Shown piece by piece: positions 16,789 through 27,900 of a stretch of DNA of 64,000 bases. A program made the position numbers and the translations under genes. How positions within the stretch are numbered: position 1 is the first letter of the stretch; every line of letters starts with the position of its first letter. The notes beneath the pieces were generated by a model. The model did no database searches and had not been told where the DNA came from. It saw only the letters and a list, made by a program, of their open reading frames with translations. Source of the stretch: Hungatella sp. UBA7603 (GTDB lineage: Bacteria; Bacillota; Clostridia; Lachnospirales; Lachnospiraceae). The stretch covers positions 116,253 to 180,252 of the forward strand of contig DLJZ01000029.1 of the NCBI GenBank assembly GCA_002478865.1, given 5' to 3'.

Positions 16789-19310
16789 TTTTCTGTCTCC
16801 TTCCATGTGATTTTTCCTTCTACGGTTTCTGGATACTGATATACAGGCGCTCCATCAACTTTTAATATGTTTTCTGGATCGAGATCGTATTCCCTTCCAT
16901 TTTCATCTTTAACCAGAGTCCGTTCTCCATCTAAGGTAATCTCAATCTTTTTAAACTCACGCAATACATCTTCCAGACTTCCGCACTCTTTGATACTTCC
17001 TACTCGAACGACCCAGACATTGTCTCTTCCCTGACTGATGAATTCCCGGAACTGGTTCGGTCCCTGCTCTTGTATGGTAAGTCCACAAAGGGCTTTAACT
17101 GCCACATACGCACCATCTTTTTCTAATACCAAAACTCCTTCTTCCCCTTGATAGCGGGAAAATGCAGAAATTGGGATATAAGCATGGGTGTAGCCGATCC
17201 GTTCCTCTTCTCCAATATGATATCTTAAAATCGCAGTATTTTCATACTGGACTGCCAGAGGAAGAACGCCATTCCCTGCCCAGAAGTTTGGTCTTCCGCT
17301 TCCATATGGAAAGGATTCTCCTGGATGATTGATGAACAACTGAGCCGTTTCATCTATGGTTGCCTGTAAAATGTGTTCCTGATATCCCTTTTGAAATGGC
17401 TTAAAGCCAATTGCTGTGGATAAAAGGGCTTTGCTATTCTTGTAGAGATAGAGGTTCGCGTGGTTTTCAAATCCCTGGGTATTTTGAAAAATCATCTCAT
17501 CTCCATCATTAAGAGATACAAATTTCTCATATTCCTTTGGTGGCTGATAATCTCCTAGCACCAGAGGCAGGTATCCGATGCAGGCTCTGTTTAAATAACC
17601 TGCATTGTATGCAACATAGAGTAGGGAAGTGGTGCCTGCATTGTAATTGCCTTTCATTTCCTTTTCGTAACTGCGGCCAAAGCTGGTCATAACTGCTCCT
17701 TTATGAGCGTTAACTGCCAGGGAATAAAAGATCATATCCAAAGCTTTTTTTGCTTTCGCATGGAGCGGATTATCCACATCTGTCAGATTATATAGGGTAC
17801 CAATCCCCAAAACATCTACTGGTATATAGGCGTTTGAATTCCATTCTGTAATAAATTCCCGAAAGAATTCATCAAACCAATGGTGAAGCAGCTCTTCTCC
17901 TCTTGCTTTTACCTCGGTTCCTAACTTACCGCTGTTTGTGAAGATCTGATTTGGAAGGTAAGTTCCAGACAGGTACTGACAGCAGTGGAACAAGAGCGCA
18001 TGATTTTCACTAAAAAACCACATTACATCATCACCTGGCTCATCAATCCAGTAACGGTAATTTAACATGGCCTCTTCTATGGCTCCCTTTAAGGTTTCGG
18101 AGATTCGTCTGTTAAAGGTGCGGTAAATATAGATCATAATGATGAAATGAAAATCAGAACAATCTTTTCTGTTTCTGACCCCTTCTAGTTCCTCTAATAT
18201 GATATCCTCTGCCCGTTGATATTCTCGTTCCCGTTGAAACAGGGCGGCTGCCTTATACGCATTTTCCGGGGCGAACCGAATTACTGCATCCAGCGCAAGT
18301 TTTTTACGGACATTGCTATCATCATTGTCGCTTAATAAGAATTCCCTTCTTACAAGCTGATTTCCAATCTTTCGTTTTATGATTATTCCCTTATATTCAA
18401 GCACTACTGTAAAATAGTAATATCCTGGGGATATCTCATCGGTATGGAATAGAGGAAGTCCCTTCTGTCCTGATTCCATAGTATATTTTCTGACTTTTAT
18501 AAGTTTCCAGGATTGTTCCATCTTTTCTATAAATTCTCCTGGAGTTATCACCACCTCAAGATTAAGAAGCGTATCCAGAGGGTTGTTCAGATTCATTCTT
18601 ATGTCTTCACTAAAATAAGCTTCTTTATCAAAGCACATTCCATTTAACATCAACTCCATTTGAGTTAAGATGTCTTCCTCAACTTCTTCCTTTACAGGAA
18701 TTAGAATCTTTAAATCTGCCTCACCCAGACGCTTCATTCGAAAATAGTAATCGGTATCTCGTTCCGCCAGATCATCTAAGCAAACTACCACATGATTCTT
18801 GCCTTTTTGAAGTGGAATGGACACTACTGTTTTCTTGACTAAATTTCTCGTAAATGGAGTAAAGTCTGTGATCAACTGATCATTGACCCAAAGAGTTAAG
18901 CCTCCACATGTTTCAAGCTCAAAATCAACACAATCATTTTCCTCAGAAAGGAGTATGGTATAGCCATACATCCTTAAATAAGTAGGCTGATAATAAAAAC
19001 CTGACCCATCCACGCCTGGATTTCCAAATGGGAAATATTGTTTTACCTGCTTCTCCTCATCAAAGAATGTCAGCATATCCCCATTGGTAATATGGCTAAA
19101 ATCCGGACAACCAGGTATTTCGCCCTTCCGTTCTTTAATGAACTCTTTCCTGCAGGGATTTTCATGAATGGCAAATCCCTTCTTCAGCCATTCATTCACT
19201 CTGCCGTTTAATGTAGACCTGGTGAATTTTCGGATTTGAGTGTGAACTTCGCTCATGAGAAAGCGATTGACAAATCCTTCCGCGAACAGCGGATACTCCA
19301 AGTATTTCAT
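16785..19310 (-). CDS. Large unassigned protein of the carbohydrate locus, candidate polysaccharide-active enzyme
   Basis: Protein of 841 aa that I cannot assign to a named family. There is no signal peptide or lipobox, so it is probably cytoplasmic. Residues about 100-200 look like a beta-sandwich (GGLTLWVNDQLITDF resembles carbohydrate-binding jelly rolls). Residues about 335-580 are helix-rich and suggest an alpha/alpha toroid, with motifs WFFSENHALLFH (about 431-442) and TEWNSNAYIPVDVLGI (about 488-503); the remainder is beta-rich (NHPGESFPYGSGRPNFWAG near 661). That order resembles toroid-plus-beta polysaccharide lyases, by analogy only. It overlaps the GH105 start by 4 nt and follows the permeases, so it should act on the same imported oligosaccharide. 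Function unknown. Confidence 0.6.
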   Translation of the reverse strand: MKYLEYPLFAEGFVNRFLMSEVHTQIRKFTRSTLNGRVNEWLKKGFAIHENPCRKEFIKERKGEIPGCPDFSHITNGDMLTFFDEEKQVKQYFPFGNPGVDGSGFYYQPTYLRMYGYTILLSEENDCVDFELETCGGLTLWVNDQLITDFTPFTRNLVKKTVVSIPLQKGKNHVVVCLDDLAERDTDYYFRMKRLGEADLKILIPVKEEVEEDILTQMELMLNGMCFDKEAYFSEDIRMNLNNPLDTLLNLEVVITPGEFIEKMEQSWKLIKVRKYTMESGQKGLPLFHTDEISPGYYYFTVVLEYKGIIIKRKIGNQLVRREFLLSDNDDSNVRKKLALDAVIRFAPENAYKAAALFQREREYQRAEDIILEELEGVRNRKDCSDFHFIIMIYIYRTFNRRISETLKGAIEEAMLNYRYWIDEPGDDVMWFFSENHALLFHCCQYLSGTYLPNQIFTNSGKLGTEVKARGEELLHHWFDEFFREFITEWNSNAYIPVDVLGIGTLYNLTDVDNPLHAKAKKALDMIFYSLAVNAHKGAVMTSFGRSYEKEMKGNYNAGTTSLLYVAYNAGYLNRACIGYLPLVLGDYQPPKEYEKFVSLNDGDEMIFQNTQGFENHANLYLYKNSKALLSTAIGFKPFQKGYQEHILQATIDETAQLFINHPGESFPYGSGRPNFWAGNGVLPLAVQYENTAILRYHIGEEERIGYTHAYIPISAFSRYQGEEGVLVLEKDGAYVAVKALCGLTIQEQGPNQFREFISQGRDNVWVVRVGSIKECGSLEDVLREFKKIEITLDGERTLVKDENGREYDLDPENILKVDGAPVYQYPETVEGKITWKETEN

Positions 19311-19326
19311 GTTTTTTTCCTCCTGT

Positions 19327-20160
19327 TTACTCTTTCACTCCCCCGGCTGTCATTCCGCCGATGATATAACTTTGCAGTGTTACAAACACGATGATAACCG
19401 GAATCATGGAAATGACTGACATCGCCAAAAGACTGTTCCAATCCACGGAGTATTCACCGGAATAGTTTGCAAGTGCAAGCTGAATGGTATAACGCTCTTT
19501 GCTGTTGATTACAAGCTTTGGCCAGAGATAATCATTCCATCTCCACATAAAGGAGAAAATACATAAGACAGAGATTACCGGCTTGGCAAGCGGAAGCATA
19601 ATCCGCATTAAGATGCTGGATTCCGATGCTCCATCGATTCTGGCTGCTTCCATATAAGCATCTGGGATTCCCACATAATACTGTCTGACTAAAAAGACCG
19701 CTGTTGGTGATGCTACCGCAGGAATAATCAGTCCCCATAAGCTGTTATACAGATTCGTTGCTACGATCACCTTAAATATAGGGATCATTATAACTTCCAA
19801 AGGAATCATCAAAGTGGCAAGCACGATGCCAAAGATGATTTTATCTCCTTTAAACCGGTATTTAGCGAAGGCATAGCCAGACATTACATTCACCACTACG
19901 GTTAAAAAGGTAGCTACCACACTGGTAAATACGGTGTTGAAAAAGTAGATACCAAAATGTCCTTCCTCTAGTGCCTTTTTATAGTTATATAGAGATGGAT
20001 TCTTTCCAATGAGACTAGGAGGCCAGGAAAATAATTCTCCTGTGCTTTTAAACGAGGAACCGATTACCCAAAGAATAGGTGTCAGGAATAAAAAGGTCAG
20101 TAGCAGTAAAAGCACCCATGTTCCTGCGGTAAATAGATATTTCTTACTATTAGTCTGCAT
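19327..20160 (-). CDS. Carbohydrate ABC transporter permease, MalG type
   Basis: Inner subunit of 277 aa with six predicted membrane helices. The coupling (EAA) motif reads EAARIDGASESSILMRIMLP around residues 180-199, as in MalG/CUT1 permeases. It overlaps the upstream permease by 11 nt, a sign of translational coupling. It forms a heterodimer with that partner and works with the binding protein at 13.4-14.7 kb. No ATPase is encoded in the locus, as is common for Firmicute CUT1 systems that share an MsmX/UgpC-type ATPase encoded elsewhere. Confidence 0.92.
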   Translation of the reverse strand: MQTNSKKYLFTAGTWVLLLLLTFLFLTPILWVIGSSFKSTGELFSWPPSLIGKNPSLYNYKKALEEGHFGIYFFNTVFTSVVATFLTVVVNVMSGYAFAKYRFKGDKIIFGIVLATLMIPLEVIMIPIFKVIVATNLYNSLWGLIIPAVASPTAVFLVRQYYVGIPDAYMEAARIDGASESSILMRIMLPLAKPVISVLCIFSFMWRWNDYLWPKLVINSKERYTIQLALANYSGEYSVDWNSLLAMSVISMIPVIIVFVTLQSYIIGGMTAGGVKE

Positions 20161-21025
20161 CCTGCTCCCCTCCCTTATTTGCCTTAAATTGTATTATGGT
20201 AAACATGGCCAGCAGGGCAAATAAAATCATAGTCATTGCACTGGCATAACCCATCTGATTTTTCTCAAATCCAGTTTCCTGAATGGTCTGTACCATAAAC
20301 TTTGTAGCTCCAGCCGGACCTCCCTGAGTCAAGGCATACACGAGAGGATATGTTTTAATAATGGTTACCGTGGATAAAACCAGAACTAAAAGACTCGTTG
20401 GCTTTAATAGCGGCAGTGTAATATAGCGAAACTGATGGAAGAATCCAGCACCATCTATTTTTGCAGCTTCATAATAAGTCTCAGATATTGCTTTAATGCC
20501 AGATATAAACATAACCATGTAATAACCAGACATACTCCATGCTGTTACAAAGATTACCACACCCATGGCATAATTTTGATCTGTCAGCCATTTCACTGGA
20601 GATCTACCCATGGCAGTCAGCAAATAATTGATGACACCAAACTCTTCTCCCAGGAGAAATCTCCAGGTCAATCCCACGATTATGCTTGAAATCATGGTTG
20701 GCCAGTAGAATACAGCCCTAAAAAAGTCATTTCCCTTTCTGGCACTTGTTAAAAGCAGAGCAAGACCCATGGCCGAAACGTAAACCAAGGGAACGGAAAC
20801 TGCAGTGAAAAACACGGTACGGAGAAAAGAACTCCAAAAACCCCGGTCAGAAAACAACTTAATATAATTATTAATCCCCACAAATTTCTGAGGATTTACC
20901 CCATCCCACTTCGTCAATGATATCCACAACCCATTTACAGCTGGAAAAAACAAAAACAGGCCAAATATAATTAAAGTGGGTGCAAGCAGCAGATAAGGAA
21001 ACACACTCCGCTCAAACTTCCTCAT
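20150..21025 (-). CDS. Carbohydrate ABC transporter permease, MalF type
   Basis: First gene of the carbohydrate locus, 291 aa, six predicted membrane helices beginning at about residue 12. The cytoplasmic coupling motif reads EAAKIDGAGFFHQFRYITLP (about residues 182-201). ATG 21025 is preceded by AAGGAGG. The partner MalG-type permease overlaps by 11 nt. The upstream region has a TATAAT but no -35 consensus, compatible with activation by the locus AraC protein. The substrate is probably a uronic-acid-containing oligosaccharide, inferred from the GH105 gene. Confidence 0.92.
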   Translation of the reverse strand: MRKFERSVFPYLLLAPTLIIFGLFLFFPAVNGLWISLTKWDGVNPQKFVGINNYIKLFSDRGFWSSFLRTVFFTAVSVPLVYVSAMGLALLLTSARKGNDFFRAVFYWPTMISSIIVGLTWRFLLGEEFGVINYLLTAMGRSPVKWLTDQNYAMGVVIFVTAWSMSGYYMVMFISGIKAISETYYEAAKIDGAGFFHQFRYITLPLLKPTSLLVLVLSTVTIIKTYPLVYALTQGGPAGATKFMVQTIQETGFEKNQMGYASAMTMILFALLAMFTIIQFKANKGGEQDAD

Positions 21026-21046
21026 TGTCTTACCTCCTTTTTTATG

Positions 21047-21052
21047 ATTATA
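21047..21052 (-). promoter_or_regulatory. Candidate -10 box of the carbohydrate locus
   Basis: TATAAT on the minus strand 21 nt before the first permease start; the -35 region is a T-rich run rather than TTGACA, as at activator-dependent promoters. Upstream, TGACACGAT occurs twice in tandem (21152-21160, 21160-21168), and the opposing CGTGTCA lies at 21189-21195, a possible AraC binding region. Confidence 0.4.
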
Positions 21053-21251
21053 GCATGAAAAAAATACTAAAAATCGAGTTTAATTATGCAAATATCACAT
21101 AATATTGTCTTTTCATGTAGATATAGAGTATGAATTGTAAGACTCTAGCACTGACACGATGACACGATGGTGGCAATCTTCTTTATTGCGTGTCATGTGC
21201 ATCCCACCCAGTAGGGCTTTTTATATAATAGAACTCAATTTCCTATTGCAC

Positions 21252-21289
21252 AAAAAAATGCCCTGACGGTCGAAACCTGTCAGGGCATT
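21252..21289 (-). terminator. Terminator of rpoBC
   Basis: Perfect 11-bp stem AATGCCCTGAC/GTCAGGGCATT with an 11-nt loop followed by TTTTTTTG on the minus strand, 9 nt after the rpoC stop. It separates rpoBC from the carbohydrate locus. Confidence 0.9.
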
Positions 21290-21297
21290 CCTATTAT

Positions 21298-24200
21298 TTA
21301 TTCTTCGATTGAATCTTCACTGATGGTTAAAATCTCTTCTGCTTCTTCAAAACGGTCGTCAGATAATAAGATTTCATCATCCTCAGTCAACATAATCTCT
21401 TCATCTTCTTCCAATGCAGCATCCGTACTCAAATTCATATTACGGTAACGTCTCATACCAGTACCTGCCGGAATCGGCTTACCGATGATAACGTTTTCCT
21501 TAAGACCAATCAAGTGATCTACCTTGCCGTTAATCGCGGCTTCGGTCAGTACTTTTGTGGTCTCTTGGAAAGAAGCTGCAGATAAGAAGGAATCAGTTGC
21601 AAGAGATGCCTTAGTAATACCAAGCATAACCTGCTTTCCGTCTGCTGGCTCTTTGCCTTCTGCAATAAGTCCATCGTTTAAGTCATTATAATCAAGAACA
21701 TCCATTGAGGTTCCAGGAAGGACATCGCTGTCTCCGCTCTCCTCGATTTTGATCTTCTTAAGCATCTGTCTAACAATCATCTCAACGTGCTTATCATTGA
21801 TTTCTACACCCTGAAGACGATACACGCGCTGTACTTCCTGGATCATATAATCCTGAACGGCACGAACACCTTTAATCTTCAAGATATCATGAGGATTTAC
21901 ACTACCTTCGGTTAGCTCATCACCAGCCTCAAGCATCTGGCCATCCTGTACCTTAATTCTGGAACCGTAAGGAATCAGATAGGTTTTGGAATTGTCAGTA
22001 TCGTTCTCATTGATGATAATCTCACGTTTTTTCTTGGTATCCTTAATGGTAACAACTCCAGGGAACTCTGCGATAATGGCAAGACCTTTTGGCTTTCTTG
22101 CCTCAAAAAGCTCCTCGACACGAGGAAGACCCTGTGTGATATCACCACCCGCAACACCTCCAGTATGGAAGGTACGCATGGTAAGCTGTGTTCCAGGCTC
22201 ACCGATAGACTGAGCAGCAATAATTCCGACTGCTTCTCCTACCTGAACAGGCTGGCCGGTAGCCATGTTTGCGCCGTAACATTTTGCGCAAACACCCATA
22301 TGGGATTTACAAGTTAGTACATTACGGATCTTAATTGAATCACGTCCGTTCTTTTCAAGCGCCTTCATAACAACAGAAGCACGCTTTGGAGTACACATGT
22401 GGTTTGCTTTTACAATCACTTCACCGCTGTCCGGATCAATAATGTTTTCTGCGATAAATCTACCTGTAATACGCTCCTCCAAGCCCTCAATCACTTCTTC
22501 TCCGTCTGTAAATGCCTTGATTTCCATAAACGGACTACTTTTACCTTCACAACAATCGATCTCACGGATAATCATATCCTGTGATACGTCTACCAGACGT
22601 CTGGTCAAGTAACCAGAATCGGCTGTACGAAGAGCTGTATCGGAAAGTCCTTTACGAGCTCCATGGGCAGAGATAAAGTACTCCAGTACGTCAAGACCTT
22701 CACGGAAGTTAGACTTGATAGGAAGTTCGATGGTATGACCAGTTGTATCTGCCATAAGTCCACGCATACCTGCAAGCTGTTTGATCTGTTTATCAGAACC
22801 ACGGGCTCCGGAATCTGCCATCATATAGATGTTGTTGTACTTATCAAGTCCAGTCAACAGGTCATGGGTAAGCTGATCATCGGTAACTTTCCATGTGTCA
22901 ATAACTTCTTTATAACGCTCTTCCTCTGTGATAAGACCACGGCGGAAGTTCTTTGCGATCTGGTCAACCGTAGCCTGAGCTTCTGCAATCAGCTTTGGCT
23001 TGCTTTCTGGCACGGTCATGTCAGAAATGGATACGGTCATGGCTGCTTTGGTTGAGTATTTATAACCAATTGCCTTAATGTCATCTAGGGTTTCTGCAGT
23101 CTGTACTGCTCCATGAACGTTAATAACCTTTTCAAGGATCTGCTTACACTGCTTTTTGCCTACATGGAAATCTACTTCCATTAAGAGCTCATTGCCTGGA
23201 ATGGAACGATCTACGAAACCAAGATCCTGAGGAACGATCTCATTGAAGATAAAACGTCCTACTGTGGATTCTACGACTCCGCTCATCATAGTACCATCTG
23301 GCATTTTCTTAGTAACTCTTGCCTTAATTCTAGAATGAAGGGTAGTTGCCTGATTTTCATAAGCGAGAATGGCTTCATTCACACTTCTAAATATCATACC
23401 TTCGCCCTTTGCACCAGGACGTTCCTGTGTCAGGTAATAGATACCAAGAACCATATCCTGTGAAGGAACGGCAACAGGGCCACCATCTGACGGTTTTAAC
23501 AGGTTGTTAGGTGATAAGAGAAGGAAACGACATTCTGCCTGAGCTTCTACGGAAAGAGGCAGATGGACCGCCATCTGATCTCCATCAAAGTCGGCGTTAA
23601 ACGCGGTACATACTAAAGGATGAAGCTTAATTGCCTTACCTTCGACAAGAATTGGCTCAAACGCCTGGATTCCAAGTCTATGAAGGGTAGGCGCACGGTT
23701 TAACATAACCGGATGCTCTTTGATAACATCTTCCAGTACATCCCATACTTCTGACTGAAGACGTTCTACCATCTTTTTAGCATTTTTTATATTATGAGCG
23801 GTTCCGTTAGCAACCAACTCTTTCATAACGAATGGTTTGAATAACTCAATTGCCATCTCTTTTGGAAGACCGCACTGGTAAATCTTAAGTTCTGGTCCAA
23901 CGACGATAACAGAACGTCCAGAATAATCAACACGCTTTCCTAACAAGTTCTGACGGAAACGTCCCTGCTTACCCTTTAGCATATCGGAAAGAGATTTTAA
24001 TGCACGGTTTCCTGGTCCGGTTACCGGTCTTCCTCTTCTTCCATTATCGATCAGAGCATCAACCGCTTCCTGAAGCATACGCTTTTCGTTACGTACAATG
24101 ATATCAGGTGCGCCAAGCTCTAACAGACGAGCAAGACGATTGTTACGGTTAATGATTCTTCTATAAAGATCATTTAAGTCAGAAGTAGCAAAACGGCCAC

Positions 24201-24957
24201 CGTCTAACTGTACCATCGGACGGATATCTGGTGGTATGACAGGAACAACCTTCATAATCATCCACTCAGGTAAGTTACCGGAATTACGGAATGCTTCTAC
24301 TACTTCAAGGCGCTTGATGATTCTAGCACGCTTTTGACCAGTCGCATCCTTTAATCCTTTTTTCAGCTCTTCTGATTCTTTTTCAAGATCGATGGAGTGT
24401 AATAATTCAAGAACAGATTCTGCACCCATTCCTACGCGGAAAGCGCCATGACCGTATTTCTCATTCTCTTCCCGGTATTCCTTCTCAGATAAGACCTGCT
24501 TATACTGGAGACCGGTATTACCGGCATCCAGTACCACGTAAGATGCAAAATAAAGCACCTTTTCCAGGGTTCTTGGAGAAATGTCCAAAATGAGACCCAT
24601 ACGGCTTGGTATTCCCTTGAAATACCAGATATGGGAAACAGGGGCTGCAAGCTGGATATGGCCCATACGTTCTCTACGAACGCTGGCTTTTGTTACTTCA
24701 ACACCACATCGATCGCAGATAACACCTTTATAACGGATCTTTTTATATTTACCGCAATGACATTCCCAGTCCTTGCTTGGTCCGAAAATTCGTTCGCAGA
24801 ACAGACCATCCTTTTCCGGCTTTAAGGTTCTGTAGTTGATTGTCTCAGGCTTTTTTACCTCGCCGTGGGACCACTCCAGAATCTTTTCCGGAGAAGCCAG
24901 GCCAATCTTCATGGCATCAAACGTCATAGGGTGGTAAGTTTCATTATTGTCAGGCAT
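21298..24957 (-). CDS. rpoC: DNA-directed RNA polymerase subunit beta-prime
   Basis: Catalytic beta-prime subunit, 1219 aa. The active-site motif [12 protein letters not shown] and the N-terminal zinc site [20 protein letters not shown] are intact; a second zinc cluster [13 protein letters not shown] and the [11 protein letters not shown] trigger-loop-side region are also seen. The length matches clostridial RpoC. ATG 24957 follows AAGGGAGAA, 18 nt after rpoB. An acidic tail ([19 protein letters not shown]) ends the protein, as in many Lachnospiraceae. Confidence 0.98.
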   Translation of the reverse strand: MPDNNETYHPMTFDAMKIGLASPEKILEWSHGEVKKPETINYRTLKPEKDGLFCERIFGPSKDWECHCGKYKKIRYKGVICDRCGVEVTKASVRRERMGHIQLAAPVSHIWYFKGIPSRMGLILDISPRTLEKVLYFASYVVLDAGNTGLQYKQVLSEKEYREENEKYGHGAFRVGMGAESVLELLHSIDLEKESEELKKGLKDATGQKRARIIKRLEVVEAFRNSGNLPEWMIMKVVPVIPPDIRPMVQLDGGRFATSDLNDLYRRIINRNNRLARLLELGAPDIIVRNEKRMLQEAVDALIDNGRRGRPVTGPGNRALKSLSDMLKGKQGRFRQNLLGKRVDYSGRSVIVVGPELKIYQCGLPKEMAIELFKPFVMKELVANGTAHNIKNAKKMVERLQSEVWDVLEDVIKEHPVMLNRAPTLHRLGIQAFEPILVEGKAIKLHPLVCTAFNADFDGDQMAVHLPLSVEAQAECRFLLLSPNNLLKPSDGGPVAVPSQDMVLGIYYLTQERPGAKGEGMIFRSVNEAILAYENQATTLHSRIKARVTKKMPDGTMMSGVVESTVGRFIFNEIVPQDLGFVDRSIPGNELLMEVDFHVGKKQCKQILEKVINVHGAVQTAETLDDIKAIGYKYSTKAAMTVSISDMTVPESKPKLIAEAQATVDQIAKNFRRGLITEEERYKEVIDTWKVTDDQLTHDLLTGLDKYNNIYMMADSGARGSDKQIKQLAGMRGLMADTTGHTIELPIKSNFREGLDVLEYFISAHGARKGLSDTALRTADSGYLTRRLVDVSQDMIIREIDCCEGKSSPFMEIKAFTDGEEVIEGLEERITGRFIAENIIDPDSGEVIVKANHMCTPKRASVVMKALEKNGRDSIKIRNVLTCKSHMGVCAKCYGANMATGQPVQVGEAVGIIAAQSIGEPGTQLTMRTFHTGGVAGGDITQGLPRVEELFEARKPKGLAIIAEFPGVVTIKDTKKKREIIINENDTDNSKTYLIPYGSRIKVQDGQMLEAGDELTEGSVNPHDILKIKGVRAVQDYMIQEVQRVYRLQGVEINDKHVEMIVRQMLKKIKIEESGDSDVLPGTSMDVLDYNDLNDGLIAEGKEPADGKQVMLGITKASLATDSFLSAASFQETTKVLTEAAINGKVDHLIGLKENVIIGKPIPAGTGMRRYRNMNLSTDAALEEDEEIMLTEDDEILLSDDRFEEAEEILTISEDSIEE

Positions 24958-24975
24958 AAGCGGTTCTCCCTTCTA

Positions 24976-27900
24976 TTATTCTTCGTCTGAATCCTCAAGC
25001 TCTACGTCATCGAAATCCTCAATGGAATCATCAACTTCGTCAACTTCGTCAACTTCCTCTTCAACGACAGCAACCAGTTCATTATCTTTAAATTCTTGCT
25101 TCTGATAACCGAATTCAGCAAAGGGTTCATCTTCACGATAACGTCTGTCACCTTCAATGATGGATCTCAGATCAGTCTCTTCGTAGTCTGTGTTTTCATT
25201 AAACTGAACTTCAGTATTGTCGTCACGCAACAATCTTACATCCAGTGCCAGGGACTGAAGTTCCTTTAACAATACCTTAAAGGATTCCGGAATACCAGGC
25301 TCAGGGATATTCTCACCCTTAATAATGGCTTCATAAGTCTTTACACGACCTACAACATCATCAGATTTCACTGTCATGATTTCCTGAAGTGTATAGGATG
25401 CGCCATAAGCCTCGAGAGCCCAAACCTCCATCTCTCCAAAACGCTGTCCGCCGAACTGGGCTTTACCGCCGAGAGGCTGCTGGGTAACCAGAGAGTATGG
25501 TCCTGTGGAACGAGCATGGATCTTATCATCAACCAGATGGTGAAGCTTTAAGTAATGCATGTGTCCGATGGTAACCGCACTGTCAAAATATTCACCAGTA
25601 CGTCCGTCACGGAGACGTACTTTACCGTCACGGTTAATTGGAACACCCTTCCATAATTCTCTGTGCTCTAAGTGCTCGTTCAGATATTCAAGAACCTCAG
25701 GTTTTGATATATCTTTATATTTGTCCTGGAAATCAGACCAGCTCATATTTACATAATCATTGGCCATATCCAAAGTATCCATAATGTCAATCTCGTTTGC
25801 ACCGTCAAATACTGGAGTGGATACATTAAAGCCCAAAGCTCTTGCTGCAAGGCTTAAATGAATCTCAAGTACCTGCCCGATGTTCATACGGGAAGGAACA
25901 CCCAGAGGGTTTAATACGATATCAAGAGGACGACCATTAGGAAGGAACGGCATATCTTCTACTGGAAGCACGCGGGAAACAACACCCTTGTTACCATGAC
26001 GTCCAGCCATCTTATCACCAACAGAGATCTTTCTCTTTTGAGCAATATAAATGCGGACAGTTTCATTTACTCCAGGTGACAGCTCGTCGCCGTTTTCTCT
26101 TGTAAATACTTTTGCATCAACAATAATACCATAAGCGCCGTGAGGCACTTTTAAGGAAGTATCACGCACTTCTCTAGCTTTTTCGCCGAAGATGGCACGA
26201 AGAAGTCTCTCTTCTGCTGTCAGTTCAGTCTCTCCCTTTGGAGTTACCTTACCAACCAGGATATCACCGGCACGAACTTCCGCACCAATACGGATAATTC
26301 CTCTTTCATCAAGATCCTTTAATGCATCTTCTCCGACACCAGGAACGTCACGAGTAATCTCTTCTGGCCCTAACTTGGTATCACGAGCTTCTGCTTCGTA
26401 TTCCTCGATATGAACTGAGGTATAAACATCTTCCTGTACCAGTCTTTCACTTAATAAAACCGCATCCTCATAGTTATAACCTTCCCAGGTCATGAATCCG
26501 ATTAATGGATTCTTACCTAGAGCGATCTCACCATTTTGGGTAGAAGGTCCATCAGCAATTACTTCGCCCTTAATTACGTGGTTGTTCTTAAAGACGATTG
26601 GTTTCTGGTTGTAACAGTTAGACTGGTTGCTTCTCTTAAACTTAGTAAGGCGGTAAACATCTTTTCCACCATCAGAATCTCTTCTGATAACGATCTCATT
26701 AGAAGCAGATCTCTCTACCACACCAGTATTCTTTGCAATGACGCAAACACCGGAGTCAACGGCAGCCTTAGCTTCCATACCAGTTCCTACTGCAGGAGCA
26801 TCGGTGGTTAAAAGAGGTACGGCCTGACGCTGCATGTTTGATCCCATGAGGGCACGGTTCGCATCATCGTTCTCAAGGAAAGGAATCATAGCTGTCGCAA
26901 CAGAGAAGACCATCTTAGGAGAAACGTCCATCAAATCGATGTTCTTTCTCTGGAATTCAGAGGTCTCTTCGCGGTAACGTCCAGAGATATTCTTATGAAC
27001 GAAATGACCTTCATCATCAAGAGGCTCATTCGCCTGAGCAACAACAAAGTTATCTTCCTCGTCTGCAGTCAGATAAATTACATCGTCTGTAACAACAGGA
27101 TTTTGTGCATCTGTCTTATCTAGTAAGCGGTAAGGTGCCTCTACAAATCCATACTGGTTCACTCTGGCATAAGTAGCAAGAGAGTTGATCAGACCGATAT
27201 TAGGACCTTCAGGTGTCTCGATCGGGCACATACGGCCGTAATGGGTATAGTGAACATCTCGAACCTCGAATCCGGCACGGTCTCTAGAAAGACCACCAGG
27301 TCCTAAGGCAGAAAGACGTCTTTTATGTGTCAGCTCTGCAAGCGGATTATTCTGATCCATGAACTGTGACAACTGAGAACTTCCAAAGAATTCCTTAACT
27401 GCCGCAGTAACTGGCTTAATATTAATCAGGGACTGTGGTGTAATGCCATCCATATCCTGAGTTGTCATTCTTTCCCGAACCACTCTCTCCATTCTAGAAA
27501 GACCAATACGGTACTGATTCTGGAGAAGCTCGCCTACGGCACGGATTCTACGATTGCCTAAATGGTCAATATCGTCAGCCATACCAACTTGTTCTTCCAA
27601 ATGAATGTTATAATTGATGGAAGCTAAGATATCTTCTTTTGTAACATGTTTGGGAACTAACTCGTTTAAGTTTCTGTGAATTGCTTTTTTAAGAGCTTCT
27701 TGATCATCACTGCCAACTTCTGCCAGGATTTTTTCAAGAGCAGGATAGAATACTAACTCTGTAACGCCTGCATCCTTAGGATCAAAACTTACATGAGCAG
27801 ATAAATCAACCATTAGGTTAGAAAGAACTTTCTGTTTGCGCTCCACACCTTCTAGCCAGACAAAAGGAACCGCTGCATTCTGAATCGCTTCGGCAAGCTG

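Noticed and set aside
21152..21195. CRISPR-like repeat (TGACACGAT twice)
   Set aside because: Only two short tandem units without spacers; better viewed as a regulator binding region.
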